64,000 nt of DNA. It comes from Candidatus Poseidoniaceae archaeon (lineage in GTDB: Archaea; Thermoplasmatota; Poseidoniia; Poseidoniales; Poseidoniaceae). Below the pieces are notes generated by a model. The model had not been told where the DNA came from and did not search any database. It was given only the letters and a program-made list of their open reading frames with translations. Below, in pieces: positions 54,802 through 63,229 of the stretch. The first letter of the stretch is position 1, and each line of letters begins with the position of its first letter. The translations under genes were made by a program, and so were the position numbers. Location: NCBI GenBank assembly GCA_949372645.1, contig CASIAP010000010.1:1-64000 (forward strand), in the 5' to 3' direction.

Positions 54802-55782
54802 TCATTCGTCTTTACGACCAGATGCGAAAATGCCTGCAACAATTGCGGCCATGGTTCCAAAGGCTCCCAGTGCTGGCAACTCGTCATCATCATTAGATAC
54901 AAAACTAGATTCGGGCAAGATTGTAATTGAGTAATTATCTGCATTACTGGTTTGCTGGTCATCACTGGCAGTTACTGAACATTCTACTTCATCTTCCCAA
55001 TTAAATGCTGATCCGAGAGTATCAGATTGCCAATCGGTGTTAATGACTATGCCATTTACTAACCATGTCACATTTACAACTAGTGTATCGCCATCGGCGT
55101 CATAAACGTTGTAATTGCATGTGAGCTCATCATTTTGTAGGGCTTCCAAAGGTGAAATAGTGACATCAGTTACGACCGGAGCTGTGTTTGAATTTACCGT
55201 ATTATTACCACTAGAGTTGTTACAATCTTCGTCAGATTCACCAGCTGGTATGACGACAGAATAATTTTCGAGAATTGTACTGTATTGGACCGTTCCGTTC
55301 TCATGTAATTCTTCGATTTTAATGTAGATGGTCTGGTTAAAAGCGGTGTTGCACATCAACGATTCAATAGAGAGAGTAAGCACAAAAGTGTCGCCATCGC
55401 TAATTTCTTGTTCCCTGTCTAAGGTATTATTCTGCATACGGTCGTATTTCCCAACTGCTGAGCCGTTGAAGTATTCTTCTTCAAATGCGATCTCAACGGT
55501 TACGTCATTTTCCTCGCCGGCTCCTGAAAGAACGGTTCCATTGACGTAGACGTATTCGGATGATGGTTCCGTACCATTTGAATCAACTTCGAGTTGGATG
55601 TTTGGTTCATCGGATTCGTACTCCGTCTCCTCCTCTTCGGAAACATTTTCGTTGTTTTCAGATTCAGAATTTTGAACTATGTGCTCATGCAGAGTTTCAC
55701 CCGGACCCTCGAAAAATTCAAAACATCCAGACATAGGCAACATAACAACAAGCAGGAAAACAAAGATTCTGTCAGTTTTCAT
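54802..55782 (-). CDS. acidic lipoprotein with C-terminal membrane tail
   Basis: A lipobox (VVMLPMSGC) is followed by an extremely Glu/Asp/Asn-rich linker, then two beta-sandwich-like regions with many N-glycosylation-type sequons (NGT, NNT, NSS). The end has ELPALGAFGTMAAIVAGIFASGRKDE, a hydrophobic stretch after a Pro-Ala-Leu-Gly motif with a basic end, similar in layout to archaeal C-terminal sorting tags such as PGF-CTERM. Surface protein of unknown role. Confidence 0.7.
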   Translation of the reverse strand: MKTDRIFVFLLVVMLPMSGCFEFFEGPGETLHEHIVQNSESENNENVSEEEETEYESDEPNIQLEVDSNGTEPSSEYVYVNGTVLSGAGEENDVTVEIAFEEEYFNGSAVGKYDRMQNNTLDREQEISDGDTFVLTLSIESLMCNTAFNQTIYIKIEELHENGTVQYSTILENYSVVIPAGESDEDCNNSSGNNTVNSNTAPVVTDVTISPLEALQNDELTCNYNVYDADGDTLVVNVTWLVNGIVINTDWQSDTLGSAFNWEDEVECSVTASDDQQTSNADNYSITILPESSFVSNDDDELPALGAFGTMAAIVAGIFASGRKDE

Positions 55783-55878
55783 GATGGCCAACCGTGGCAT
55801 GGGCTCGATAAACTATTGTATCGAATAATTAAATTCGGATAATTTGCAAGGATTTAATGTTTCAACTTATCAGAGAGG

Positions 55879-55973
55879 TAATGGTTCATATTTGCGTTCA
55901 TATGGGGACCCTTTTAAACACTAATGTCGAACATATGGGCTTCTGAATAAACCCTTGTGAACATAGAATGTTC
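55879..55973. repeat. cluster of GTTCATA/GAACATA motifs with a perfect palindrome
   Basis: Within about 95 bases the sequence has GTTCATATTT, GTTCATATGG, GAACATATGG and the perfect inverted repeat GAACATAGAATGTTC (55959-55973). The cluster lies in the gap between two minus-strand genes (55782 start and 55991 stop). The motifs share a common core and could be operator sites for the lipoprotein gene. Confidence 0.4.
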
Positions 55974-55990
55974 GCTTATTTCAAGCTAGA

Positions 55991-56404
55991 TCAAATTTGA
56001 GGACCAAACAAAAAGTATGTGATTACAACCAAAACGATTACAGTGATTACAATCACGACAGATTCGATTATCTCGTTTTTTTCCCCACCTTTTTCTTCTA
56101 AATTTTCGAGATAAATAGTTATTATCCAAAGAACCAAAAAAGTGATTGAAGCCACAATTAATTCAAATCTACTCTGCCTTTTTATTATGTAAATACCCAG
56201 CTTGTCTGAGAACGCTAGAAAGAACGTTCCTAATGAAAGTAAAACAAAAAGATATGTCTTACTCCCGGGCTTTTCAGCTTTCGCCATAACAATGATTTTT
56301 TGTTCAACTACACTATTAGGAATACCCTCAACGGCATGAGAGCAGTACGGACAAGACACCCATTCTGTACTCATTTCTTTACCGCACTCTCTACAAAAGA
56401 GCAT
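55991..56404 (-). CDS. zinc-ribbon membrane protein
   Basis: A 137-residue protein that starts with a zinc ribbon (FCRECGKEM and SCPYCSH), followed by a charged link with EQKIIVMAKAE, and three membrane helices. It is one of at least two zinc-ribbon membrane proteins in this block (the other at 58929). The motif before the first helix resembles one in the next plus-strand gene. No family name is known to me. The gene lies in an AT-rich stretch. Confidence 0.6.
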   Translation of the reverse strand: MLFCRECGKEMSTEWVSCPYCSHAVEGIPNSVVEQKIIVMAKAEKPGSKTYLFVLLSLGTFFLAFSDKLGIYIIKRQSRFELIVASITFLVLWIITIYLENLEEKGGEKNEIIESVVIVITVIVLVVITYFLFGPQI

Positions 56405-56460
56405 ATGTTATGCTAAAAACACCTCATTAACAAATTAATCTATCTATTCTTGATTTTGAA

Positions 56461-56478
56461 TACAAGGGGCCCCTTGTA
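56461..56478. repeat. 18-base perfect palindrome
   Basis: TACAAGGGGCCCCTTGTA is a complete self-complementary sequence. It is followed by CGGGGGC and, 35 bases on, by a related GGGCCCCCCTTTTAAACG. It lies in the divergent gap between the genes starting at 56404 and 56553. A protein-binding site or a cruciform is possible. Confidence 0.6.
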
Positions 56479-56515
56479 AACGGGGGCATTCGGAAGGGCC
56501 CCCCTTTTAAACGGC

Positions 56516-56535
56516 GCATCATTGAAGGATGATGC
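56516..56535. repeat. 7-base inverted repeat before gene 56553
   Basis: GCATCAT and ATGATGC are perfect arms around TGAAGG, ending about 18 bases before the ATG at 56553. It could form a small hairpin in the leader or act as an operator. Confidence 0.4.
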
Positions 56536-56552
56536 AGTTGTGGATAGTTTGA

Positions 56553-57320
56553 ATGGACTGGAAGAAATTCGCTGGACCCGTAATTCTCGCTGGCCTCGCC
56601 ATTCTCATTTGGCTGTCAGTAAATGTTCTTGGCAATACGATGTATGATGATGGAGATACGATTAATCCTGATGTCGGTCAGGCTTTTTGTGGCATGGGTT
56701 TAATCTCGATTTTAACGTGTTTGAGTTCGATCGTTTGGTTTGCATTTGCATTGGGAACGAAGACGCAAAAGACGGTTTTCTTAGCGGAAGACCCTAGTAA
56801 TTTCCAACATAATTCAGCTCCTCTTGCAAGTGATTCGCAGAGTACGGTCGTGCCCTCCACGATTGGTAGAGATCCTGTGCCATATGTACGAGAGAAAATC
56901 ATCATCGCAAAATCTGAAGGTGATACAGCGCAAATTGTTGGTTTCCTCATTATTTCTGGTAGTATTGTGATGTTTGTACTCATGATCATCTTGGGACTCA
57001 TTTGGGGTCTTTCTGGAATGGGTTCCGGTTTGGGGGGCTCAGGTGGCACCTGTGACGAAACTTGTGAATCTTTGGGGTCTGCTGCTAAATTCAGTATGTG
57101 GGCTTCGCTCTTGCTTTTCCCATGTGGCGTGATTGCTTTGGCGAGGCCCTGGTTATGGTTCAGTTCTAGCGAAGATTTTCATTCTCCTGTTGTGAAAGTA
57201 AGGGTTGGTATTGTAGCAGGAATAACCTTAATCGCAGTAATCTCCTTTGGTTGGCCTGCTTTGCTTGTTGTAGGAATAGCGTTGATTATCTATGCAACAT
57301 CAAGATGGACGAATAGATAG
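56553..57320 (+). CDS. multi-helix membrane protein, unknown
   Basis: A 255-residue protein with about six membrane helices in pairs: two near the start, two in the middle (VGFLIISGSIVMFVLMIILG) around a Gly/Cys loop (GTCDETCESLG), and two at the end. The stretch REKIIIAKSEGDTAQ before the middle helices recalls the EQKIIVMAKAE of the adjacent zinc-ribbon membrane protein. Function is unknown. The upstream gap is rich in palindromes. Confidence 0.6.
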   Translation: MDWKKFAGPVILAGLAILIWLSVNVLGNTMYDDGDTINPDVGQAFCGMGLISILTCLSSIVWFAFALGTKTQKTVFLAEDPSNFQHNSAPLASDSQSTVVPSTIGRDPVPYVREKIIIAKSEGDTAQIVGFLIISGSIVMFVLMIILGLIWGLSGMGSGLGGSGGTCDETCESLGSAAKFSMWASLLLFPCGVIALARPWLWFSSSEDFHSPVVKVRVGIVAGITLIAVISFGWPALLVVGIALIIYATSRWTNR

Positions 57321-57547
57321 GGCTTATCCGAATGCCCATGCGAATCGAATTACTGTTTGAATGGGCTTTGCGTGGGTCATTTTAGACGCTAGCGACGGAG
57401 ATGTATACACTCACACGGGGCCCAGTTGTACACACGCCTCATCCCCCAAGTCCTTTCTTCATACCTTTGAACAATTTCTTGGATTTTTGATGTTTTCATA
57501 TGATTGATTTACGATTAGTTGATATTTTTAAACTTTAAGGGCTACAT
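57321..57547. promoter_or_regulatory. AT-rich leader with TATA-like element before the Tudor/EF-hand gene
   Basis: No gene is visible in these 227 bases. A GGGGCCC core lies near 57417. Close to the ATG of 57548 is GATATTTTTAAACTTTAAGG, which may include a TATA element for a very short leader. Only a 17-codon frame (57351 region) is otherwise open. Confidence 0.4.
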
Positions 57548-58669
57548 ATGCCCGACCTTATGTTGAGTCCCGATGGCAAATTCATGTGGACTGGAACTGA
57601 GTGGATTCCCGCGCCACCCTCGTCAGAGGGGAATCAGATCAACATGCAGGATTCTGTAATGAGTGGTGACATCGTAAGTAATACAGTAATCAATAACGAT
57701 CCTGCTGCTGTTACTGCTGCGGTTATCACAGCGCTGCAACAACTAGGAATGCTTGGAGATAATACTCCACAGCAATCCCTCCCAACCCTCGAAATTGAAC
57801 TCCCTCAGTTTTTCCAAGTTGGGGACCATGTGGAATACCATAGTCCAACAAATGAGCGCTGGCTAAATCGATGCAAAGTTGTAGCGCTGAATGATGACGG
57901 AACTTACAGAGTTGAAGTTCCTAAGGATTCGGTTATTGAAACTAAATTAGCCGTAGTAATTGGGACCTCACCTGGAACAATCCGTCCAGCCAGTATACCG
58001 TTCAAACAAGGAGATAGAGTGTTTGTTAATTGGAGAAACCTTGGCCATTATTACCCCGGCAAAATCGCCAGCGAAAACGCAAATAATTCATTCAACATCC
58101 ATTTTGATGATGGTGATGTTGAGTATAAAGTAGAATGGGAACGGATCGTACCTCTGAATGAGGAATCGAAAGATGTACAAGATTATATCGAAAACGAATC
58201 GAAAGCAGAAAGAGAACTCATAGAAGCATTCCAAGTGTTTGATACAGATAAGAGTGGAGCAATTTCTGCGAGAGAGTTTTTCTCGATCCTCACTGAAATG
58301 GGTGATGACCCAATATCAATGGATGAGGTAATGCAAGAATTTGTTCATATCTTTCCAAATAGGGATATTGGATTAGATTTTGAAATTGACTATCGCTCTC
58401 TTGCCAAATACATGATTGGTTCCGAAGATTTAGAATTATCGCAAATCAAACCCGAAGTAGTTATTCGCGATGCTCTCATTTCGGATCAAAAACTGAGAGG
58501 CTATGCATATGCTCATCCAAAATTAGGTGAAGGACCGGTCAAATCATCAGAAATTCAGGCAATAACATATGATGAAAGAGCTACAGCAAGAGTTGAAACT
58601 GAAAACACAATTTATGTTGTAGGTCCAACCGGGTGGAACGAAAGTCCTGAAGACCACCCATTCAATTAA
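57548..58669 (+). CDS. Tudor-like/EF-hand fusion protein
   Basis: A 373-residue soluble protein with an unusual set of parts. Residues 4-22 (SPDGKFMWTGTEWIPAPP) form a short Trp motif like that of DUF2510-type tags. Residues about 88-150 (VGDHVEYHSPTNERW...) and 158-205 (GDRVFVNWRNLGHYYPGKI, then FDDGDVEY) are two Tudor-like/SH3-like barrels of the kind that read modified ligands in eukaryotes. Residues about 235-246 hold a canonical EF-hand loop, DTDKSGAISARE; a second, weaker EF-hand-like segment may follow. The C-terminal 80 residues are not recognised. No signal or membrane helix. Function unknown; calcium binding is inferred from the loop. Confidence 0.7.
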   Translation: MPDLMLSPDGKFMWTGTEWIPAPPSSEGNQINMQDSVMSGDIVSNTVINNDPAAVTAAVITALQQLGMLGDNTPQQSLPTLEIELPQFFQVGDHVEYHSPTNERWLNRCKVVALNDDGTYRVEVPKDSVIETKLAVVIGTSPGTIRPASIPFKQGDRVFVNWRNLGHYYPGKIASENANNSFNIHFDDGDVEYKVEWERIVPLNEESKDVQDYIENESKAERELIEAFQVFDTDKSGAISAREFFSILTEMGDDPISMDEVMQEFVHIFPNRDIGLDFEIDYRSLAKYMIGSEDLELSQIKPEVVIRDALISDQKLRGYAYAHPKLGEGPVKSSEIQAITYDERATARVETENTIYVVGPTGWNESPEDHPFN

Positions 58670-58708
58670 CCACTCGTCAATGCATGACAGAAAGTTATCA
58701 ACGAGTGG
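58670..58708. terminator. 8-base inverted repeat right after the Tudor/EF-hand stop
   Basis: CCACTCGT (58670-58677) and ACGAGTGG (58701-58708) are perfect arms around a 23-base loop and begin at the first base after the stop codon. This could be a terminator stem or an RNA-stabilising hairpin. There is no U-run directly after it, so the terminator call is weak. Confidence 0.4.
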
Positions 58709-58798
58709 AAACACTAATCCTTCGATTCAACAATATCCGAGCAATACATCAAGCCGTTTGAAACCATATGTTAGGACATCCTTCTACGGAGGGGTGAT

Positions 58799-58921
58799 TT
58801 GAAAATTTCAATCATTGGTTTAGGATCAGTTGGTAAAGCTGCAGAATTGGGTTTGACCGATTCCATGAAGTAAGTGGATTTGGTATAGACGGGAGAAACC
58901 CTTACAATAATGTTGATTCTA
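58799..58921 (+). pseudogene. decayed N-terminus of a nucleotide-sugar dehydrogenase
   Basis: A TTG start (58799) with GGAGGGGTGA just upstream opens KISIIGLGSVGKAAELGL, the NAD-binding start of UDP-glucose/GDP-mannose dehydrogenases. After LTDS the frame ends at TAA (58871). If four bases are restored at TCC/CAT, reading goes on in the next frame as HEVSGFGIDGRNPYNN, the expected second strand. Homology then fades into the 3' end of the opposite-strand gene. Thus a small deletion and a larger truncation have left a remnant of about 40 codons. Confidence 0.6.
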
Positions 58922-58928
58922 AATGCAG

Positions 58929-59288
58929 TCATATTTCCCAATGCGATTGCCAACCACTCCTCATAAATGAAATTACAACCATTGGGATTCCTATGGCCCA
59001 AATTCCACATGGAATGAAAACCCACATCCCACAACCAAATTCGCTACAACTTGGCCCCTCATCTATTTTGAAACCCATGAAGACAATCGCCCCAATTCCA
59101 ATAATTCCAAGCCCTATTTTCATGCCCGTTGTCATGAAAATTTGCAATCTATGGAATAAAGACGGAACATAAAGTTCATCATCTTCATATGAAAATTCCT
59201 CACCACAATTTGGACAATCAAATAATCCAAAGACTCCTTCTTTGAATTCAACATCTTCTTCACAATGAGGACATTGATTCACTACCAT
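58929..59288 (-). CDS. zinc-ribbon membrane protein
   Basis: A 119-residue protein with an N-terminal zinc ribbon (QCPHCEEDVEF and DCPNCGEEF) followed by a short acidic linker and two membrane helices (GIIGIGAIVFMGF and WVFIPCGIWAIGIPMVV). It may be related in plan to the gene at 55991. The 3' end overlaps the faded remnant on the plus strand. Function unknown. Confidence 0.6.
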   Translation of the reverse strand: MVVNQCPHCEEDVEFKEGVFGLFDCPNCGEEFSYEDDELYVPSLFHRLQIFMTTGMKIGLGIIGIGAIVFMGFKIDEGPSCSEFGCGMWVFIPCGIWAIGIPMVVISFMRSGWQSHWEI

Positions 59289-59406
59289 GATATCTCCAGT
59301 CGTTGTGACTGAATAAGAGTTGAGTCGGCATCCAATTCAAAGAGACCTTTTGTAGCCACATCGGAACACAACACTACCCTCTGCAACACAGTTTCGTATG
59401 AGGAAA

Positions 59407-61029
59407 TCACAATTCATTTGGAACTGGAGTCTGATCCATGTGTAAGAAAGCATAGACTGCCCACCACGTCACAATGTCCCAGGAATGAACAAGATTCGCC
59501 TCACCCGTTGCATTGTCGGTAGTCATATATTCTTCCATAGTCGTCAATTTATCGCAGGTTTTATGGTAGCATGGATAGCCATCCACAACACCGTTCCATC
59601 CTAACGTGGCCACACCAATCTGTTGGAATGAATCGTGGTCACTGCGTGCAGTTGGACTTTCGTAAATAGCCACAGTGTCTTGGTAGTTGTTCTGCCACAA
59701 AGGGCTCTCTCCACCAGCCGCCCACTCTTCTCGCCCTCGCTCAATTTGGTACGAGAGGTCAAACGCATCTGCGCCAATCCATTCCGCCAAATGATACATT
59801 CCGGCTTGGTCGATCACATCACCAGTCCCGTCAGGGCCAAGGTACACCGAGAGGGCATAGTTTCCAGGATAATTAATTCCAGCCATATCGAGATTGAGAT
59901 AATTGCTCACCGTAACGCCTGCTGGAAGGTCTCCTGCAAATGCACTTGACCCCCACAGTCCTTCTTCTTCCGAAGACCATAAACAGAACACCATCGTTCT
60001 CCGTGCATCAAAGTCGGCAAGAACTTTTGCGGTCGTGAGTACCATGGAAGAACCTGCTGCATTATCGTATGCTCCAGTACGCGTTCCATATCCTTGTTGT
60101 TCGGTCCCCGGGATGATTGCAGTTGGCGGAGTTGCGTAGGGTGCAACATCGAAGTGCGCCCCGAAAACCAACCACTCATCTGGAAATACAGTTCCTGTTT
60201 TGTAAGCGCAAATATTGACTGCCCACAAGGTTCCACTTTGGAACCGATGAACTTCGACATCCAGTCCGTAACCAACCATGACGCCTTCGAAGTAGGTAAT
60301 CGCATCTTCATAGCCAGGATTTCCGTTTCCAATCCAACGGTCGAGGAAACCAACTGCGCCATCAGCAGGGTCGAGAGGGTCTGATGTTTCGTCGGTGATG
60401 AAATCAACCCACTCATAGACGTCTCGGCCATTGAGCCATCCACCACTTGCACCAACACCGTTTTCTTCAGAGAGATCAGAACGTTGGTCTCGTGCAGTTG
60501 TCATATGCTTCACAACGACATCACCACCTGTTTCCGGCCCCGGAACAATCCATGGAAGAATTCCACCACCGTCTTCATTCATTGAAACAGAGACTGCAGA
60601 ACCCGTGTTCATCTCTTCATGCCACATCATCCATGATTCGTCAGCAGCGCGAATTGGCCAGTTCATACGACCGAATTCACCAATGAGGAAAACAATATCA
60701 TCGTTTCGAGGCGGGAAAAGAATTTTCACGGTGATTTCTTGTCCACTCTGAAGGTCAAGAACGGTACCGTTCTGGGCTCGAAGAGATCCAGGGTCTTGAA
60801 TAAAGTAAGGAATGAAAACACTCATATCCACATCTGCTTGAAAGCTTGCAGAAATCCATTCCCCACCGGGAATGCCCATCGAGTCATTTGATGAGCCCCC
60901 AATAACTTTGAACGTGAGGTCGTCAGATTCCGGCAATTCACCCCCGCCATCTTCTCCGAAACAACCTGCAAATGTTGCCGAAAACATGAGGAAAACCAAC
61001 ATAAGAGCACGAGCGTAAATTGAGCGCAT
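59407..61029 (-). CDS. M28 family zinc aminopeptidase lipoprotein, copy B
   Basis: Paralogue of copy A with the same layout: lipobox (MFSATFAGC), an N-terminal domain of about 200 residues, then M28 core with AHFDV near residue 291, YDNAAG near 320, SEEEG near 355, LDMAG near 381 and SDHDSF near 465. Long stretches match copy A (for example SMVLT...RRTMVFC). The N-terminal domain with FGRMNWPIRAADESW also matches copy A (FGRDNWPIRDANESW). Start at the Met before RSIYARALM, with GGGGCG upstream; the tracked start at 61116 is less likely. Confidence 0.9.
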   Translation of the reverse strand: MRSIYARALMLVFLMFSATFAGCFGEDGGGELPESDDLTFKVIGGSSNDSMGIPGGEWISASFQADVDMSVFIPYFIQDPGSLRAQNGTVLDLQSGQEITVKILFPPRNDDIVFLIGEFGRMNWPIRAADESWMMWHEEMNTGSAVSVSMNEDGGGILPWIVPGPETGGDVVVKHMTTARDQRSDLSEENGVGASGGWLNGRDVYEWVDFITDETSDPLDPADGAVGFLDRWIGNGNPGYEDAITYFEGVMVGYGLDVEVHRFQSGTLWAVNICAYKTGTVFPDEWLVFGAHFDVAPYATPPTAIIPGTEQQGYGTRTGAYDNAAGSSMVLTTAKVLADFDARRTMVFCLWSSEEEGLWGSSAFAGDLPAGVTVSNYLNLDMAGINYPGNYALSVYLGPDGTGDVIDQAGMYHLAEWIGADAFDLSYQIERGREEWAAGGESPLWQNNYQDTVAIYESPTARSDHDSFQQIGVATLGWNGVVDGYPCYHKTCDKLTTMEEYMTTDNATGEANLVHSWDIVTWWAVYAFLHMDQTPVPNEL

Positions 61030-61176
61030 GTTCGCCCCACTTCCACAGTATTGTTGAACCCCACGGTTCAAAGTGTGAATCATATCTTGTATGGCGGCGT
61101 GCTTCTTTCCAGTCACCGGAAACTCGCTTCCAATAAAAGGCGAAGCGTTAAGGGGGGTTGGGAATCCGGTTTACAC

Positions 61177-61986
61177 ATGGCAACGGTTCGATTGGACCAG
61201 AAGAACCGGGCGCTCACACGCGCAATTCCGGACACCTTCGACCGTGCGTTGGCTAACTTTTTTGGTTCAGGGCCAACTGATATCGTACTCGCAAAAGAGC
61301 AACACCGAGCTTACCGACAAGCATTACTTGCAGCAGGGATTGAAGTCAGCGTCCTTCCGAGTGACAACAACCATCCAGATTGTACATTTGTTGAAGACCA
61401 AGCAGTTGTTATCGATGGGCACGTTCTACTTCCTGTTCCGGGCCATCCATCAAGAGTGAACGAACAACCGCCCATTTCAGAATTCATCACCCGCCAACTC
61501 ACTGGAACCAAAATTTGCAGCATGCATGGCGATGCTCGCATGGACGGCGGCGACATCCTTCGATTGGGAGATCTCTTCTTCGTAGGGCGTTCATCGCGTA
61601 CCAATGCTGCAGGAATTAAAGAGCTACGAGACCTTCTTACTCATCTGGGTCATGAACTCCGGGTTATCGAAATTCCCGGCCACGCCCTCCATCTAACGAG
61701 TATCAGTTCAACACCGACTGATACCGTTATTCTTGCACCAGAGGGATTCCTGCCAAAGGATGCTTTTGGAGAACTTCCTAAAGGCTGTGAAGTAAAATGG
61801 ATGCCAACTGAAGAAGTCTATGGATGCAATACAATTGGTTTACCAAATGGACAAGTGTTACTCGCTGAAGGCTATCCAACAGTTTTGAAGACCGTCAAAG
61901 AAATGGGTCTTGAACCAGTTGTGCTTGACATGAGTCAAATCCGAGAAGCTGATGGCTCCCTCACCTGCTGTTCTCTCTTTTTCTAA
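61177..61986 (+). CDS. dimethylarginine dimethylaminohydrolase-like amidinotransferase
   Basis: Guanidino-group enzyme of the DDAH/arginine deiminase superfamily. HPDCTFVEDQAV near residue 68, MDGGDILRLG near 123, GHALHLTS near 170, and the catalytic Cys in LTCCSLFF at the C-terminus match DDAH, which splits methylated arginine to citrulline and methylamine; related hydrolases act on agmatine or arginine. The ATG at 61177 fits the family start; the tracked ORF begins 42 codons earlier and overlaps the divergent peptidase. Neighbouring peptidases could supply arginine. Confidence 0.85.
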   Translation: MATVRLDQKNRALTRAIPDTFDRALANFFGSGPTDIVLAKEQHRAYRQALLAAGIEVSVLPSDNNHPDCTFVEDQAVVIDGHVLLPVPGHPSRVNEQPPISEFITRQLTGTKICSMHGDARMDGGDILRLGDLFFVGRSSRTNAAGIKELRDLLTHLGHELRVIEIPGHALHLTSISSTPTDTVILAPEGFLPKDAFGELPKGCEVKWMPTEEVYGCNTIGLPNGQVLLAEGYPTVLKTVKEMGLEPVVLDMSQIREADGSLTCCSLFF

Positions 61987-62385
61987 TCACTCAAAGCGTG
62001 ATTCAGGAGAATGAACCATCGAATACCACTGATTCAAACGCAGCGCGGCATCTCGCTCATCAACACAGCGATGCAGATTCCCTTCAAAGACACCGGTCGA
62101 TGCATTATCGGCGAACAACATTTCTTTTTTCGAAGGGTGAAGGTCGAGGGTTTTGGCATGGTCAACATACAAACCAATCTCAAATCCAAGCCATACTTCA
62201 CCTTGTTGTGCCAATTCTTCAAACATGATGGAGTAGAGGAAACTTGCCAAATCCTCTGCAGTATGAAACGAGCAGAGCATCGATAAGGTCTCAAGCAAAC
62301 CTTGTGATTTTTCAGAAAGAGTCTCGGGGGCATCGCCAAGCGTCTGCGACTTTACCATAGTGAACATTGGCGTAGCATCATCCAT
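61987..62385 (-). CDS. small protein of unknown function
   Basis: A soluble protein of up to 132 residues that I do not recognise. It has a helical start (ETLSEKSQGLLETLSMLCSF) and a mixed end (GVFEGNLHRCVDERDAALRL). There is no signal peptide. It is convergent with the DDAH-like gene, with the stops adjacent. Possible starts are at 62385, 62367 and 62358. It is on the same strand as the SDR gene. Confidence 0.5.
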   Translation of the reverse strand: MDDATPMFTMVKSQTLGDAPETLSEKSQGLLETLSMLCSFHTAEDLASFLYSIMFEELAQQGEVWLGFEIGLYVDHAKTLDLHPSKKEMLFADNASTGVFEGNLHRCVDERDAALRLNQWYSMVHSPESRFE

Positions 62386-62430
62386 ATTTCACGGGAGGCG
62401 TGAGTGTCAATAATCCTAACCATTGCACAC

Positions 62431-63108
62431 TTACCAAGGTAACAACTCACCATCATATTGTACAAACTCCCCTGAATTTTCCAAGGTGCGAGAAGTGAGA
62501 ACCTCTCGCATCCCCGTAATGCTCTGTGGAATTTCGACCGGCGCCCGGTCGCCACCCATGTCAGTTTTCACCCAACCAGGGTGAAGGATTACAAATGAAA
62601 TATTATCTGCTACAGCTTCATTTTTCATGGCAACAGTAAACATATTGAGTGCAGTTTTACTGGCCCTGTACGCATATGATCGCCCCATTTGACAGTCATC
62701 AATTGAGGCCATCAGGCTACTGATCATCGCCACCTTTGTCAATTCAGAGTGATTCATTTTTTCATACAATGCTTTCACCACACGCACGGGCCCCAACGCA
62801 TTGATATCGATGACTTCAAGCGCCCATACGTCGTCAATTTCTGAAAGGTTTCGCCATCGCCCATCGGCTACTCCAGCGTTGTTGACAAGGAGATCGATAT
62901 GCTCTGGAGCGTTCGCTGCAAAAGCCGCCACCGATTCATTTGATTGAACATCGAGCCGATGAGTGGTTAAGTTTGAATGTTCGAAAGTAGCAAGCCGACC
63001 CGGCTCACTTCGGTAGCCTGCAAACACCGTCCAACCATCATCAAGCAATTGATGAACCCATTCAGCACCTAATCCTCTGTTCGCTCCTGTAATAACTGCA
63101 TTCGGCAT
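62431..63108 (-). CDS. short-chain dehydrogenase (classical SDR)
   Basis: NAD(P)-dependent oxidoreductase with TGANRGLGAEW at residue 7, NNAGVAD near residue 85, serines in ISSLMAS near 129, and the catalytic YRASK near 147. The resemblance is to the C-factor/sniffer-like branch of SDRs. The substrate is not known. It is followed by the unknown gene at 61987 on the same strand. Confidence 0.85.
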   Translation of the reverse strand: MPNAVITGANRGLGAEWVHQLLDDGWTVFAGYRSEPGRLATFEHSNLTTHRLDVQSNESVAAFAANAPEHIDLLVNNAGVADGRWRNLSEIDDVWALEVIDINALGPVRVVKALYEKMNHSELTKVAMISSLMASIDDCQMGRSYAYRASKTALNMFTVAMKNEAVADNISFVILHPGWVKTDMGGDRAPVEIPQSITGMREVLTSRTLENSGEFVQYDGELLPW

Positions 63109-63229
63109 GAACGGGGCTTGATACGAAAGTGAATAAACGTTTGAATAACATAGTTATGATTTAATCAGTGAAAATAAACATCTAAGTTTGATTTATGAAT
63201 GTATTTTCTCTTGTAATAAATCCCATACA

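Noticed and set aside
57337-57404. Short open frame MPMRIELLFEWALRG in the gap before the Tudor/EF-hand gene
   Set aside because: Only 17 codons, no ribosome site, and the gap looks regulatory.
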